NCBI GenBank assembly: GCA_029168955.1
Contig: JAPDOI010000961.1
Location: 182,545-246,544, forward strand
Source: Aplectana chamaeleonis
Taxonomy: Eukaryota; Nematoda; Chromadorea; Rhabditida; Cosmocercidae
Direction: 5' to 3'
DNA length: 64,000 bases
A program made the translations under genes and the position numbers. Below are positions 1-8,600 of the stretch, piece after piece; position 1 is the first letter of the stretch, and the number at the start of each line of letters is the position of its first letter. The notes beneath the pieces were generated by a model. That model had not been told where the DNA came from, ran no database searches, and saw only the letters and a program-made list of their open reading frames with translations.

Positions 1-200
1 CTGTGCTGTGGTGATGAGTGGACAGCGGACTGGTCGGATCGCAAGCGCTCCACTGCCCTTTCTTGGAGCGCACTTGCTTTAAAAAGTCAGCACCATTGGA
101 CGTGCTCGACCCTATGACCGCGGTATCGACCCAGCTCCTCTTCGCTCCGCGCGCTATTTCTCTTTCCTCTGCGGCGGTGAGCGAAGTCACCACCCGTTTC

Positions 201-256
201 TTGCAGTCAGCCACCTCACAAAAGAACGCTCACTGCTCCCAGGTGGCTGACTGCAA
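201..256. repeat. 16 bp perfect inverted repeat, 24 nt loop
   Basis: TTGCAGTCAGCCACCT at 201-216 is the exact reverse complement of AGGTGGCTGACTGCAA at 241-256, leaving a 24 nt loop. A shorter inverted pair is interleaved: GTGAGCG at 177-183 and CGCTCAC at 228-234, the latter inside the loop. A transcript could form a 16 bp hairpin. It could be a transposon end, a small hairpin RNA or a chance structure. Confidence 0.7.
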
Positions 257-564
257 TGGTCATTAACATGAGCGCCGCCTGTGCATTTCTATGCCGGCCC
301 GTCCATATTGATAGCCGAGACGCGATTGACCCAGTCACCACGCAGTGACAGCCGGTAGCTGCCACCTATCGGGGGGATTGCTACTGGCCCTGGTGACGCA
401 AAATACGACCCCCCGGAATTTAACAGCCTGCAAAACACACAGTGCATGGTTGTTGTGCAATTTCTAACAATTTCGGCTCGTACTCACGCACTGGGGCCTA
501 ACTCGGCCACGTTACGCTCTGAAATCGCGTACCCTGTTGAGTTCGAAGCATTCTTAGCAATAGC

Positions 565-610
565 ATGCGGCAAAACTAGGTAGCTTCGATGGATAACACT
601 TTTGCCGCAT
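565..610. repeat. 11 bp perfect inverted repeat, 24 nt loop
   Basis: ATGCGGCAAAA at 565-575 pairs with TTTTGCCGCAT at 600-610. The loop is 24 nt, the same size as in the 201-256 hairpin, but the sequences are unrelated. No function can be assigned. Confidence 0.6.
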
Positions 611-667
611 CTCAGCAATTTTGAAGGGGAGGAAAACCCCGGGTAGGAGCTCAAATAGCGCTGTGGC

Positions 668-772
668 ATGATTTTCATCGTATTGCGTGCCACAACCGCG
701 GTCCTCCTCTACTGCGGACCGGAATCCTGTTCCGGTAAGTACAGTACATTCCATTTGGAATGGTTACTTTGA
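668..772 (+). other. Tentative short ORF or first exon with hydrophobic N-terminus
   Basis: An ATG at 668 opens a 34-codon frame that ends at TGA 770-772. The first half is hydrophobic (MIFIVLRATTAVLLYCG), like a short signal peptide or membrane anchor. A good 5' splice donor, G|GTAAGT, lies in frame with GT at 735-736, so 668-734 could be a first coding exon. There is no identified acceptor or homologous domain, and a frame of this length is common by chance. The donor also sits inside a small inverted repeat (ACCGGAA 718-724, TTCCGGT 730-736). Confidence 0.12.
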
Positions 773-964
773 CTAAAAATAATTGCGTCGCGACATTAGT
801 TTGCCCACCGTTTCTTGGAGTGAATGATTTCCGAAACCAACAAGGATTTGTGTGCAACCCGAACGCCTGAAAGCAACAGTCGCGGAAAAGGCAATCGAAT
901 CATTTTTGGAAAGAATTGAAATTTTCGTCGCTGAATAATGCTGTTGCTGTTTTCTCCGTCTGCC

Positions 965-995
965 AATATAAATATTAATATAAATATAAATATTA
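965..995. repeat. AT-rich simple repeat
   Basis: A 31 bp run made only of A and T with repeated TATAAATA steps. It is low-complexity DNA; a TATA-box role cannot be argued without a transcript. Confidence 0.75.
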
Positions 996-1561
996 GGCGG
1001 AAGTTATACTGCCAGCGAGAGGAGACCGCCGCAGTGCATAAAAGGCATACCGATTTTCGGTCGATATGTATGGTAAACAGTGCGTCGCTTCGCTTGTCGC
1101 GGGTAGTTTAATTCCGGCCTTAGGAAGTTGTATATACGCCAGCTAGTCTTTTGCTCCATATAGCAAGCCATAACAGGATCGATAAATTACTGTCCCGCGG
1201 GCAACGAAAGGGGCGGAAGCCAGAGAATTTTGAAAAAAAAAGTGTGACGTTTGAGTTCAATATCGAAATCGAACCACATTTTCTGAGGCATGATATTACG
1301 GAGAGTCGTAGCGCTGACTGATTGACGCACCGTACTGACCGCAAAGATCAGAAGCTCGTAACGGTCAAAATCTGCGGGCCTGCGCCCGATCTACAGTAAC
1401 CCTGCTCTTGGCAGGACCAACATGGTAGCGCGAATGCGACCATGGCTTCATTTCATAATCACGCGACCATGGATTCATATCCCATGTAGGTATCGCAAAG
1501 TACAGGGGTACTGTAGACCCCGGACAGCCCCGTAGATTTTGACCTTTACTGATTTGTGCTA

Positions 1562-1603
1562 GGATCTGCATATTGTATTGCAAACACATTAGTCATGGTT
1601 ATT
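1562..1603 (+). repeat. Imperfect direct repeat, left copy
   Basis: This 42 bp segment begins GGATCTGCAT and matches 3527-3568 at 34 of 42 positions in the same orientation. The two copies bracket the 1.08 kb inverted-repeat element. They may be remnants of one dispersed repeat family or the ends of a larger nested element. No coding content is seen. Confidence 0.55.
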
Positions 1604-1676
1604 AATTCCCAGGTTTATCAGAAACTTCACAAAGAGGGATTTTCTAAAGGCGGAGCCCAACCTACGAATCCTTTTC

Positions 1677-1696
1677 GGTGCTATCGCAGCGAGGGG
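1677..1696 (+). repeat. 20 bp perfect inverted repeat, left arm
   Basis: GGTGCTATCGCAGCGAGGGG is the exact reverse complement of 2180-2199. Weaker inverted similarity continues inward (CAGGGTTGAGCA at about 1729-1740 against an inverted match near 2043-2056). The whole 1.68-2.20 kb segment therefore looks like a decayed foldback element about 0.5 kb long. Confidence 0.6.
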
Positions 1697-2179
1697 TGGC
1701 ACTATGATGAGATGCAGTTGCCAACGCTCAGGGTTGAGCAGGCCGTTGCGCCGATTCCGGGCGCAGCTAAGACCCCCTCTTTGTTGTCCAAATTTTTGAA
1801 AAAAAATGTGAAATTTTTTACGACCCCCTCCCGGAATGAAAAATTGCAAAAGCTTTTTTGAGTGACAAATCTGGAAAAAAATCGAATTTGTAAGAGTAAA
1901 AGAGAACTACTCCTACCCCATTTCAGCTTACCAAGTGGTTTAGAGAAAATTCCCTTTCTGCTGCAGAAATTTTACGACCCGCCCCTAAATTTTAATTTTT
2001 CCAAAAATTTTCACGGCCCCCCGTTGCGCCGAGCCGCAGCCATGCTTAACCCTGCCCACGCTCATTTCGCCGTGCCGCGGCGCAGTTTTCGCACCTACCC
2101 GGGGCAGCCCTCACCTTTAAATCCACGTCCTTTCGTTGCGGAACGAAAAAATCGACGTGGCCAAGTACCACAATGCCCC

Positions 2180-2199
2180 CCCCTCGCTGCGATAGCACC
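2180..2199 (-). repeat. 20 bp perfect inverted repeat, right arm
   Basis: Exact reverse complement of 1677-1696. It lies only 27 bp left of the terminal inverted repeat of the 2227-3306 element, so the two elements abut or one inserted beside the other. Confidence 0.6.
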
Positions 2200-2226
2200 C
2201 CATTTTCTAGCTCTGCTGCTCGCCCT

Positions 2227-3306
2227 ACAAGGGAAGTGTTTAGAGTGGTAAACGCATCTGCCGAGACGACTAGTATCGTTAGTATATCTAGTGGCTCAAT
2301 AGTAAAACTGCGCAGTATCCAGCGCCGAGCTGCAGGTTCCAAGAAGTTACAAGCTTAATATGTCGTTTTTCGTGCCTTTTGTACCCTCCAAAAAGGGCAT
2401 TATTCTTTCGAAAATTCGGAAACGGACGCCATAAATGTATTCAGCGTCCGAAACTACCCCCATTAGCAAAATTTGGGTGAAGGCGCGTTTTCCATACTTT
2501 GTCCAGGCTGAGAGCGTTTTGGACTTGTACGGATTTTCAGTCGGGCTAATATTTATACCGATTAAAGGGCTCTGGAAGCGTTCTAGAAAAATGTTTCAGA
2601 TTTGACTTGAAATTCTTTCCGGGGGGTTTTTGGGGCGTTGATTACGAGTCTGTAGTTTACTAGTCGATTTTCCAAAGTTTTCGGCAAATTTCGTTGAAAG
2701 CTTCCCAACCGGGGAAAATTTCGTGGGGAAAACGCCACTTTCGAGATTTTCGGAGTGCTACGGTAGATATTGCTCAAATTGTTTCTCTGGGGGTTTTTGG
2801 GAGTGCTGAACACGAATCTGAAGTTCTTTTATCATTTTTTTGCAAATTACGGTTGATTACGGTGGGTATACGGTAGTTTGGTCAAAATCTCAGATTTTAC
2901 TCAAAATGTGTATACGGGGGTTATTCGGGATGGAGAATACCAATTTAACGTCCGTTTGTCGATTTTTAAAATACTAAGGTGATTTCTGCCCCTAAATGGC
3001 ATGTTACCTACTGTTACCTACAGTAAACCTCGAAACTCCGACAAATGGACTCCAGATTTGTGTTCACCACCCTAGATTACCCCTACACACAAGTTTTGGG
3101 CTGAATCCGAGAAATTTTTTTGAAACTCGCAAAAAATGCCCCATGGGGTACACTTGTCTTTTTGCGAGGCTCAAAAAATGCTCATAACTTGTTTGAACCT
3201 GCAGCTCGGGGCGGGAAACTGCGCATTTTTACTATTGAGTCAGAAGAGATACGAACGATACTGGTCGTTTTCGCAGATGCGTTTACCACTCAAACACTTC
3301 CCTTGT
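2227..3306. mobile_element. Non-autonomous DNA transposon with long diverged terminal inverted repeats
   Basis: The left end (ACAAGGGAAGTGTTT from 2227) is repeated in inverted form at the right end, which finishes AAACACTTCCCTTGT at 3306. Similarity continues inward through GGTAAACGCATCTGC, CAGTATCGTT-like, CTCAATAGTAAAA and CCGAGCTGCAGGTTC, giving arms of roughly 200 bp (about 2227-2430 and 3110-3306) with scattered substitutions and small indels. The middle has no transposase-like frame, so this looks like a non-autonomous, decayed copy. Both ends lie near a TA (2226-2227 and 3307-3308) but out of register by one base, so target duplication and superfamily are unresolved. Confidence 0.7.
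2590..2965 (+). repeat. Three diverged internal repeats within the transposon
   Basis: A motif of the form CAGATTT...ACT...AAAT, then a run of five or six Gs and TTTTTGGG- or TTATTCGGG-like sequence, then an A-rich stretch before TCGATTTT or similar, occurs three times. The G runs lie at about 2621, 2789 and 2916. The copies are clearly related but heavily diverged, spaced about 168 and 127 bp. Internal subterminal repeats of this kind are common in non-autonomous DNA transposons. Confidence 0.45.
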
Positions 3307-3628
3307 TAGTGAGAATTTGGCGCTGATCTCAAGTGGGTCTTTATAATTGCCCAAAACACACCAGGAATGGGGTATGAGCTCTATAAAACAGCCAGCAATT
3401 GAGTGGCGCAAGTATGATGCACAAGTTTTACGAGGCTCTTGATTGAGGGAAAAGCAAGGTTCTTGATCAAACACTAGCGCGCATCCAGCCACTGTTGAGC
3501 TGGTATCGGTTCAAGCACCTGCGCGGGGATCTGCATGTGATATTCCAAACACTTTAGTAACGTTTATTCGGTGCTAGAATTCGAATGAATGAATAAACCC
3601 GACAAACTCCAAATTTCTCATGAACTAC
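3307..3628. other. Intergenic, no supportable gene
   Basis: Between the two transposon-like elements I see no reading frame with recognisable content. The segment holds the right copy of the direct repeat (3527-3568). Confidence 0.5.
3527..3568 (+). repeat. Imperfect direct repeat, right copy
   Basis: Partner of 1562-1603, with 34 of 42 positions identical in the same orientation. It follows a GC-rich run (GCGCGGGGATC). Confidence 0.55.
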
Positions 3629-3913
3629 CTACTGTGCTTATATGGGCCAAATTCCGGTCCGCAATTGCGCCTCGACACGCTTTGCGGCCGCACGCGCTCG
3701 AGTAAGTCGGGCTTCCAGCGGCAAAGCCGACTCGTCGTGGTTTTTTTATGCAATTTTCTCCGATTTTTCTCAGTTTCCAGTTACCAGAACCTACCTAGAG
3801 TCAGCAGGTCGGCAGCTGCTGCGCTGGAAGCTGTTCCGACTCGGGAGCGTGCGGCCGCAAAGCGTGTCGAGACGCGATTGCGGACCGGATTTTGGCCCAT
3901 ATAAACACAGTAG
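3629..3913. mobile_element. 285 bp foldback MITE with TA-type flanks
   Basis: The left arm from 3629 (CTACTGTGCTTATATGGGCC) is the near-exact inverse of the right arm ending at 3913. The inverted match continues for about 75 bp per arm, through the GGTCCGCAAT segment, CTCGACACGC and a NotI-like TTGCGGCCGCA core present in both arms, then weaker to a SfcI-like centre. TA at 3630-3631 and TA at 3911-3912 flank CTGTG...CACAG, as expected for Tc1/mariner-type target duplication. No transposase is present. The length, near-palindromic structure and TA flanks together support a miniature inverted-repeat element; the family is not recognised. Confidence 0.8.
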
Positions 3914-4560
3914 AGCACCATCAATTCTATTCGAATATTTACCAGATCTTCCTAGCAATTATAAATTCAGAGAAGTTTTTTTAATTGATAAATGGATGCA
4001 TATACTTCGACGAATGATGTGACGGTCACAGCTTGGGCGAGTAAAGGACCATAATCTTGTAACCGGAACACCGCAGGCTTCAAGCTTTCCATACGTCTTT
4101 TTTATAGTTCGCAACAAAATAAGAGGCGGAACATTACGGAAATAAAACCAGGTAACCTGTTTTTTTAGTGAAGACTAGTGACCCTTCGGGTCCCTAGCCC
4201 GTGGCAGCCATGTAACATGAAGGCGCGTGCCCCCTGGCAGTAGTATAGTTAGAGTTATTCAAAGGCAGTGGTCGCGATAAAATATGCTTGTCTTCTTTCA
4301 ATGTCCAAACTTTTTTCTAGGATTAGAGCAGTGGGACCTATGAGAAAAAAATAAAAAAAAAACGCTGTTTAGTGCCTAATTTGAAGCCCAAACTTTCTTG
4401 TCTTTTGATGGTGGACGAGTCCGCTCCATATTATCGGCATCGATGATCTCTAATATCAAGAACACCAGCTGGCTTGGAATTGAACTTCAATCAATGAACC
4501 TTCGAATTTATGTACACATCTAGTTGAAAAAACTTAAGTGCTTTCTTTCATTGCTCAACT
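3914..4560. other. Intergenic, no supportable gene
   Basis: This region is AT-leaning with an A-rich run at about 4348-4361. A 5 bp stem with a TTC triloop lies at 4180-4192 (listed separately). No frame of convincing length or domain content is present on either strand. Confidence 0.5.
4180..4192. repeat. Small hairpin with TTC triloop
   Basis: GACCCTTCGGGTC is a perfect inverted repeat with a 5 bp stem and a TTC loop, the same loop as the array hairpins that start about 0.8 kb downstream. It may be coincidence. Confidence 0.4.
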
Positions 4561-4563
4561 GTT

Positions 4564-4569
4564 TTTATT
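4564..4569 (-). promoter_or_regulatory. Candidate polyadenylation signal AATAAA (minus strand)
   Basis: TTTATT on the plus strand reads AATAAA on the minus strand, 14 bases past the TAA of the 4584-4793 frame. That is a normal spacing for a short 3' UTR. It supports the frame being a terminal exon, but the motif is common in AT-rich DNA. Confidence 0.35.
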
Positions 4570-4583
4570 GGGTTATTTTGCAT

Positions 4584-4793
4584 TTATTTCTTCCTCTGAA
4601 TGTCGATGATTTTTGACTGCTCGGCATGAGACTGCGAGGTTTTTGGTCGGCGCTGTGCACGTGTGCACGAACTGACATCTTTGGGCAGTAGAAACTCTAA
4701 ATCTAGCCCGTTTTTCACAGCGATACCTTCATAGTTTTTCAGCTGCTTTTGATCTAAGCTGATTCTTATAGTTTTTTCGATAACGTTTCTCAT
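4584..4793 (-). CDS. Possible 3' terminal exon or small hypothetical protein
   Basis: A minus-strand frame from ATG (4793) to TAA (4586-4584) encodes 69 residues. The same frame stays open upstream to about 4835, with a TTG-containing extension but no earlier ATG. The product is charged and protein-like: an N-terminal segment MRNVIEKTIRISLDQ, a hydrophobic LDLEFLL stretch, and a basic tail ending IQRKK. Just upstream on the minus strand a run of nine Ts precedes CATTGTTAAAG, which could serve as a 3' splice acceptor tract; downstream is AATAAA. I do not recognise a family. It could be a genuine last exon truncated from its gene by the array, or a chance frame. Confidence 0.3.
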   Translation of the reverse strand: MRNVIEKTIRISLDQKQLKNYEGIAVKNGLDLEFLLPKDVSSCTRAQRRPKTSQSHAEQSKIIDIQRKK

Positions 4794-4814
4794 CGTGACC
4801 ACTTCCTTTAACAA

Positions 4815-4971
4815 TGAAAAAAAAAGCTTCAGGCACTGTTAAGTAACGAAAAGTCTACTTGAAAATGAGAGCATACTTATTGTAATACGAAGAAGAAGTT
4901 TAAAGGTAACGACACCACCTCTACATCTAAACAAGTAAAGAACGTATGAAAAGATAACGGCACCGCAAAAT
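4815..4971. other. Boundary between unique flank and satellite array
   Basis: AT-rich unique DNA leads into the array. The last bases before it (about 4957-4971, ...GGCACCGCAAAATGAT) resemble a decayed right half of the second hairpin (GGCTTCGCCAAACGAT), so the array probably once began slightly further left. No insertion duplication or transposon end is visible at the junction. Confidence 0.55.
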
Positions 4972-5640
4972 GATGGGCCGGCTTCGCCGGCTACCCTCCA
5001 TGTAGTATTCGTTTGGCTTCGCCAAACTGTGGGCCGGCTTCGCCAGCCACCCTCCATATAGTATTCGTCTGGCTTTGCCAAACGATGCGCCGGCTCGCCG
5101 GCCACCCTCTATGTACTATTCGTATCGCTTCGCCAAACTGTGGGCCGGCTTCGCCAGCCACCCTCCATATAGTATTCGTCTGGCTTTGCCAAACGATAGA
5201 CATGTAGTATTCGTTTGGCTTCGCTAAACGATGGGCTGGCTTCGCCGGCAACCCTCCATGTAGTATTCGGTTGGCTTCGCAAAACGATATACATGTAGTA
5301 TTCGTTCGGCTTCGCCAGGCCGGCTTCGCCAACCACCCTCCATGTAGTATTCGTTCGGCTTCGCCAAACGATGGGCCGGCTTCGCCGGCCACCCTCCATG
5401 TAGTATTCGTTTAGTTTCGCCAAACGATGGGCCGGCTCCGACGGCCATCCTTCATGTAGTATTCGTTTGGCTTTGCCAAACGATAGACATGTAGTATTCG
5501 TTTGGCTACGCCAAACGATGGGCCGGCTCCGACGGCCATCTTCCATGTAGTATTCGTCTGGCTTTGTCAAACGCGGCGCCGGCTCCGCCGGCCACCCTCT
5601 ATGTAGTATTCGTATCGCTTCGCCGAACGGTGGGCCGGCT
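4972..5640. repeat. Left edge of array: strongly diverged monomers
   Basis: Units here carry many substitutions (CATATAGTATTCGTCTGG, GTATCGCTTCGCC, TGCGCCGGCTCGCC). An exact two-unit duplication of 111 bp period is visible (matching segments beginning GCCAAACTGT at 5021 and at 5132). One hairpin-1-less 35 bp unit lies at about 5170-5204. High divergence at the edge fits the usual pattern in which unequal exchange homogenises array centres but not ends. Confidence 0.85.
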
Positions 5641-8600
5641 TCGCCGGCCACACTGCACGTAGTATTCGTTTGGCTTCGCCAAACGATAGACATGTAGTCT
5701 TTGTTTGGCTTCGCCAAACGATGGGCCGGCTTCGCCGGCCACCGTTCATGTAGTATTCATTTGGCTTCGCCAAACGATGGGCCGGCTTCTCCGGCCACCC
5801 TGCATGTAGTATTCGTTTGGCTTCGTCAAACGATGGGCCGGCTTCTCCGGCCACCATCCATGCAGTATTCGTTTGGCTTCGCCAAACGATGGGCCAGCTT
5901 CGCCGGCCACCCTTCATGTAGTATTCATTTAGTTTCGCCAAACGATGGGTCGGCTCCGACGGCCATCCTCCATGTAGTATTCGTTTGGCTTTGCCAAACG
6001 ATAGACATGTAGTATTCGTTTGGCTACGCCAAACGATGGGCCGGCTCCGACGGCCATCTTCCATGTAGTATTCGTCTGGCTTTGTCAAACGCGGCGCCGG
6101 CCCCGCCGGCCACCCTCTATGTAGTATTCGTATCGCTTCGCCGAACGGTGGGCCGGCTTCGCCGGCCACACTGCACGTAGTATTCGTTTGGCTTCGCCAA
6201 ACGATAGACATGTAGTCTTCGTTTGGCTTTCGCCAAACGATGGGCCGGCTTCGCCGGCCACCGTTCATGTAGTATTCATTTGGCTTTGCCAAACGATGGG
6301 CCGGCTTCTCCGGCCACCCTGCATGTAGTATTCGTTTGGCTTCGTCAAACGATGGGCCGGCTTCTCCGGCCACCATCCATGCAGTATTCGTTTGGCTTCG
6401 CCAAACGATGGGCCAGCTTCGCCGGCCACCCTTCATGTAGTATTCGTTTAGTTTCGCCAAACGATGGGCCGGATCCGACGGCCATCCTCCATGTAGTATT
6501 CGTTTAGTTTCGCCAAACGATGGGCCGGCTCCGACGGCCATTCTCCATGTAGTATTCGTTTGACTTCGCCAAACGATGGGCCGGCTTCGCCAGCCACCCT
6601 CCATGTAGTATTCGTTTGGCTTCGCCTAACGATAGACATGTAGTCTTCGTTTGGCTTCGCCAAACGATGGGCCGGCTCCGACGGCCACCGTTCATGTAGT
6701 ATTCATTTGGCTTCGCCAAACGATGGGCCGGCTTCGCCGGCCACCCTGCATGTAGTATTCGTTTGGCTTCGTCAAACGATGGGCCGGCTTCGCCGGCCAC
6801 CATCCATGCAGTATTCGTTTGGCTTCGCCAAACGATGGGCCAGCTTCGCCGGCCACCCTTCATGTAGTATTCGTTTAGTTTCGCCAAACGATGGGCCGGA
6901 TCCGACGGCCATCCTCCATGTAGTATTCGTTTAGTTTCGCCAAACGATGGGCCGGCTCCGACGGCCATCCTCCATGTAGTACTCGTTTAGTTTCGCCAAA
7001 CGATGGGCCGGCTCCGACGGCCATCCTCCATGGGGCCGGCTTCGCCGGCCACCCTCCATGTAGTATTCGTTTGGCTTCGCCGAACGATGGGCCGGCTCCG
7101 CCGGCCACCCTCTATGTAGTATTTGTATCGCTTCGCCGAACGGTGGGCCGGCTTCGCCGGCCACACTGCACGTAGTATTCGTTTGGCTTCGCCAAACGAT
7201 AGACATGTAGTCTTCGTTTGGCTTCGCCAAACGATGGGCCGGCTTCGCCGGCCACCGTTCATGTAGTATTCATTTGGCTTCGCCAAACGATGGACCGGCT
7301 TCTCCGGCCACCCTGCATGTAGTATTCGTTTGGCTTCGTCAAACGATGGGCCGGCTTCTTCGGCCACCATCCATGCAGTATTCGTTTGGCTTCGCCAAAC
7401 GATGGGCCAGCTTCGCCGGCCACCCTTCATGTAGTATTCATTTAGTTTCGCCAAACGATGGGCCGGCTCCGACGGCCATCCTCCATGTAGTATTCGTTTG
7501 GCTTTGCCAAACGATAGACATGTAGTATTCGTTTGGCTACGCCAAACGATGGGCCGGCTCCGACGGCCATCTTCCATGTAGTATTCGTCTAGCTTTGTCA
7601 AACGCGGCGCCGGCTCCGCCGGCCACCCTCTATGTAGTATTCGTATCGCTTCGCCGAACGGTGGGCCGGCTTCGCCGGCCACACTGCACGTAGTATTCGT
7701 TTGGCTTCGCCAAACGATAGACATGTAGTCTTCGTTTGGCTTCGCCAAACGATGGGCCGGCTTCGCCGGCCACCGTTCATGTAGTATTCATTTGGCTTTG
7801 CCAAACGATGGGCCGGCTTCTCCGGCCACCCTGCATGTAGTATTCGTTTGGCTTCGTCAAACGATGGGCCGGCTTCTCCGGCCACCATCCATGCAGTATT
7901 CGTTTGGCTTCGCCAAACGATGGGCCAGCTTCGCCGGCCACCCTTCATGTAGTATTCATTTAGTTTCGCCAAACGATGGGCCGGCTCCGACGGCCATTCT
8001 CCATGTAGTCTTCGTTTGACTTCGTCAAACGATGGGCCGGCTTCGCCAGCCACCCTCCATGTAGTATTCGTTTGGCTTCGCCTAACGATAGACATGTAGT
8101 CTTCGTTTGGCTTCGCCAAACGATGGGCCGGCTCCGACGGTCACCGTTCATGTAGTATTCATTTGGCTTCGCCACACGAAGGCCCGGCTTCGCCGGCCAC
8201 CCTGCATGTAGTATTCGTTTAGCTTCGTCAAACGATGGGCCGGCTTCGCCGGCCACCATCCATGCAGTATTCGTTTGGCTTCGCCAAACGATGGGCCAGC
8301 TTCGCCGGCCACCCTTCATGTAGTATTCGTTTAGTTTCGCCAAACGATGGGCCGGATCCGACGGCCATCCTCCATGTAGTATTCGTTTAGTTTCGCCAAA
8401 CGATGGGCCGGCTCCGACGGCCATCCTCCATGTAGTACTCGTTTAGTTTCGCCAAACGATGGGCCGGCTCCGACGGCCATCCTCCATGGGGCCGGCTTCG
8501 CCGGCCACCCTCCATGTAGTATTCGTTTGGCTTCGCCGAACGATGGGCCGGCTCCGCCGGCCACCCTCTATGTAGTATTCGCTTGGCTTCGCCAAACGAT

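Larger units (their letters stand above)
1..2226. other. Array flank, left part: no supportable complete gene
   Basis: This unique-looking flank has mixed base composition and only short reading frames with no recognisable domain. It holds the inverted repeats, AT-rich tract and repeat arms listed separately. Around 1795-2030 there are A/T runs mixed with C runs (for example ACGACCCCC at about 1820 and ACGACCCGCCCC at about 1975), which look like degraded repetitive DNA rather than exons. I see no rRNA or tRNA. Confidence 0.6.

Noticed and set aside
18..266. 82-codon plus-strand frame
   Set aside because: It contains both arms of the 201-256 hairpin, has no recognisable motif, and frames of this size are expected by chance.
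1556..2251. Adjacent plus-strand frames of 101 and 129 codons
   Set aside because: They span low-complexity A/T and C runs and both arms of the 1677-2199 inverted repeat; composition is that of repeat DNA.
3642..4022. 126-codon plus-strand frame
   Set aside because: It crosses the palindromic MITE (3629-3913) and is explained by that element; no domain or codon bias supports it.
4430..4480. Hammerhead-ribozyme-like bases (GGACGAGTCCG, GATGATC)
   Set aside because: The conserved CUGAUGA and GAAA core elements are not present in the right order, so no ribozyme can be drawn.
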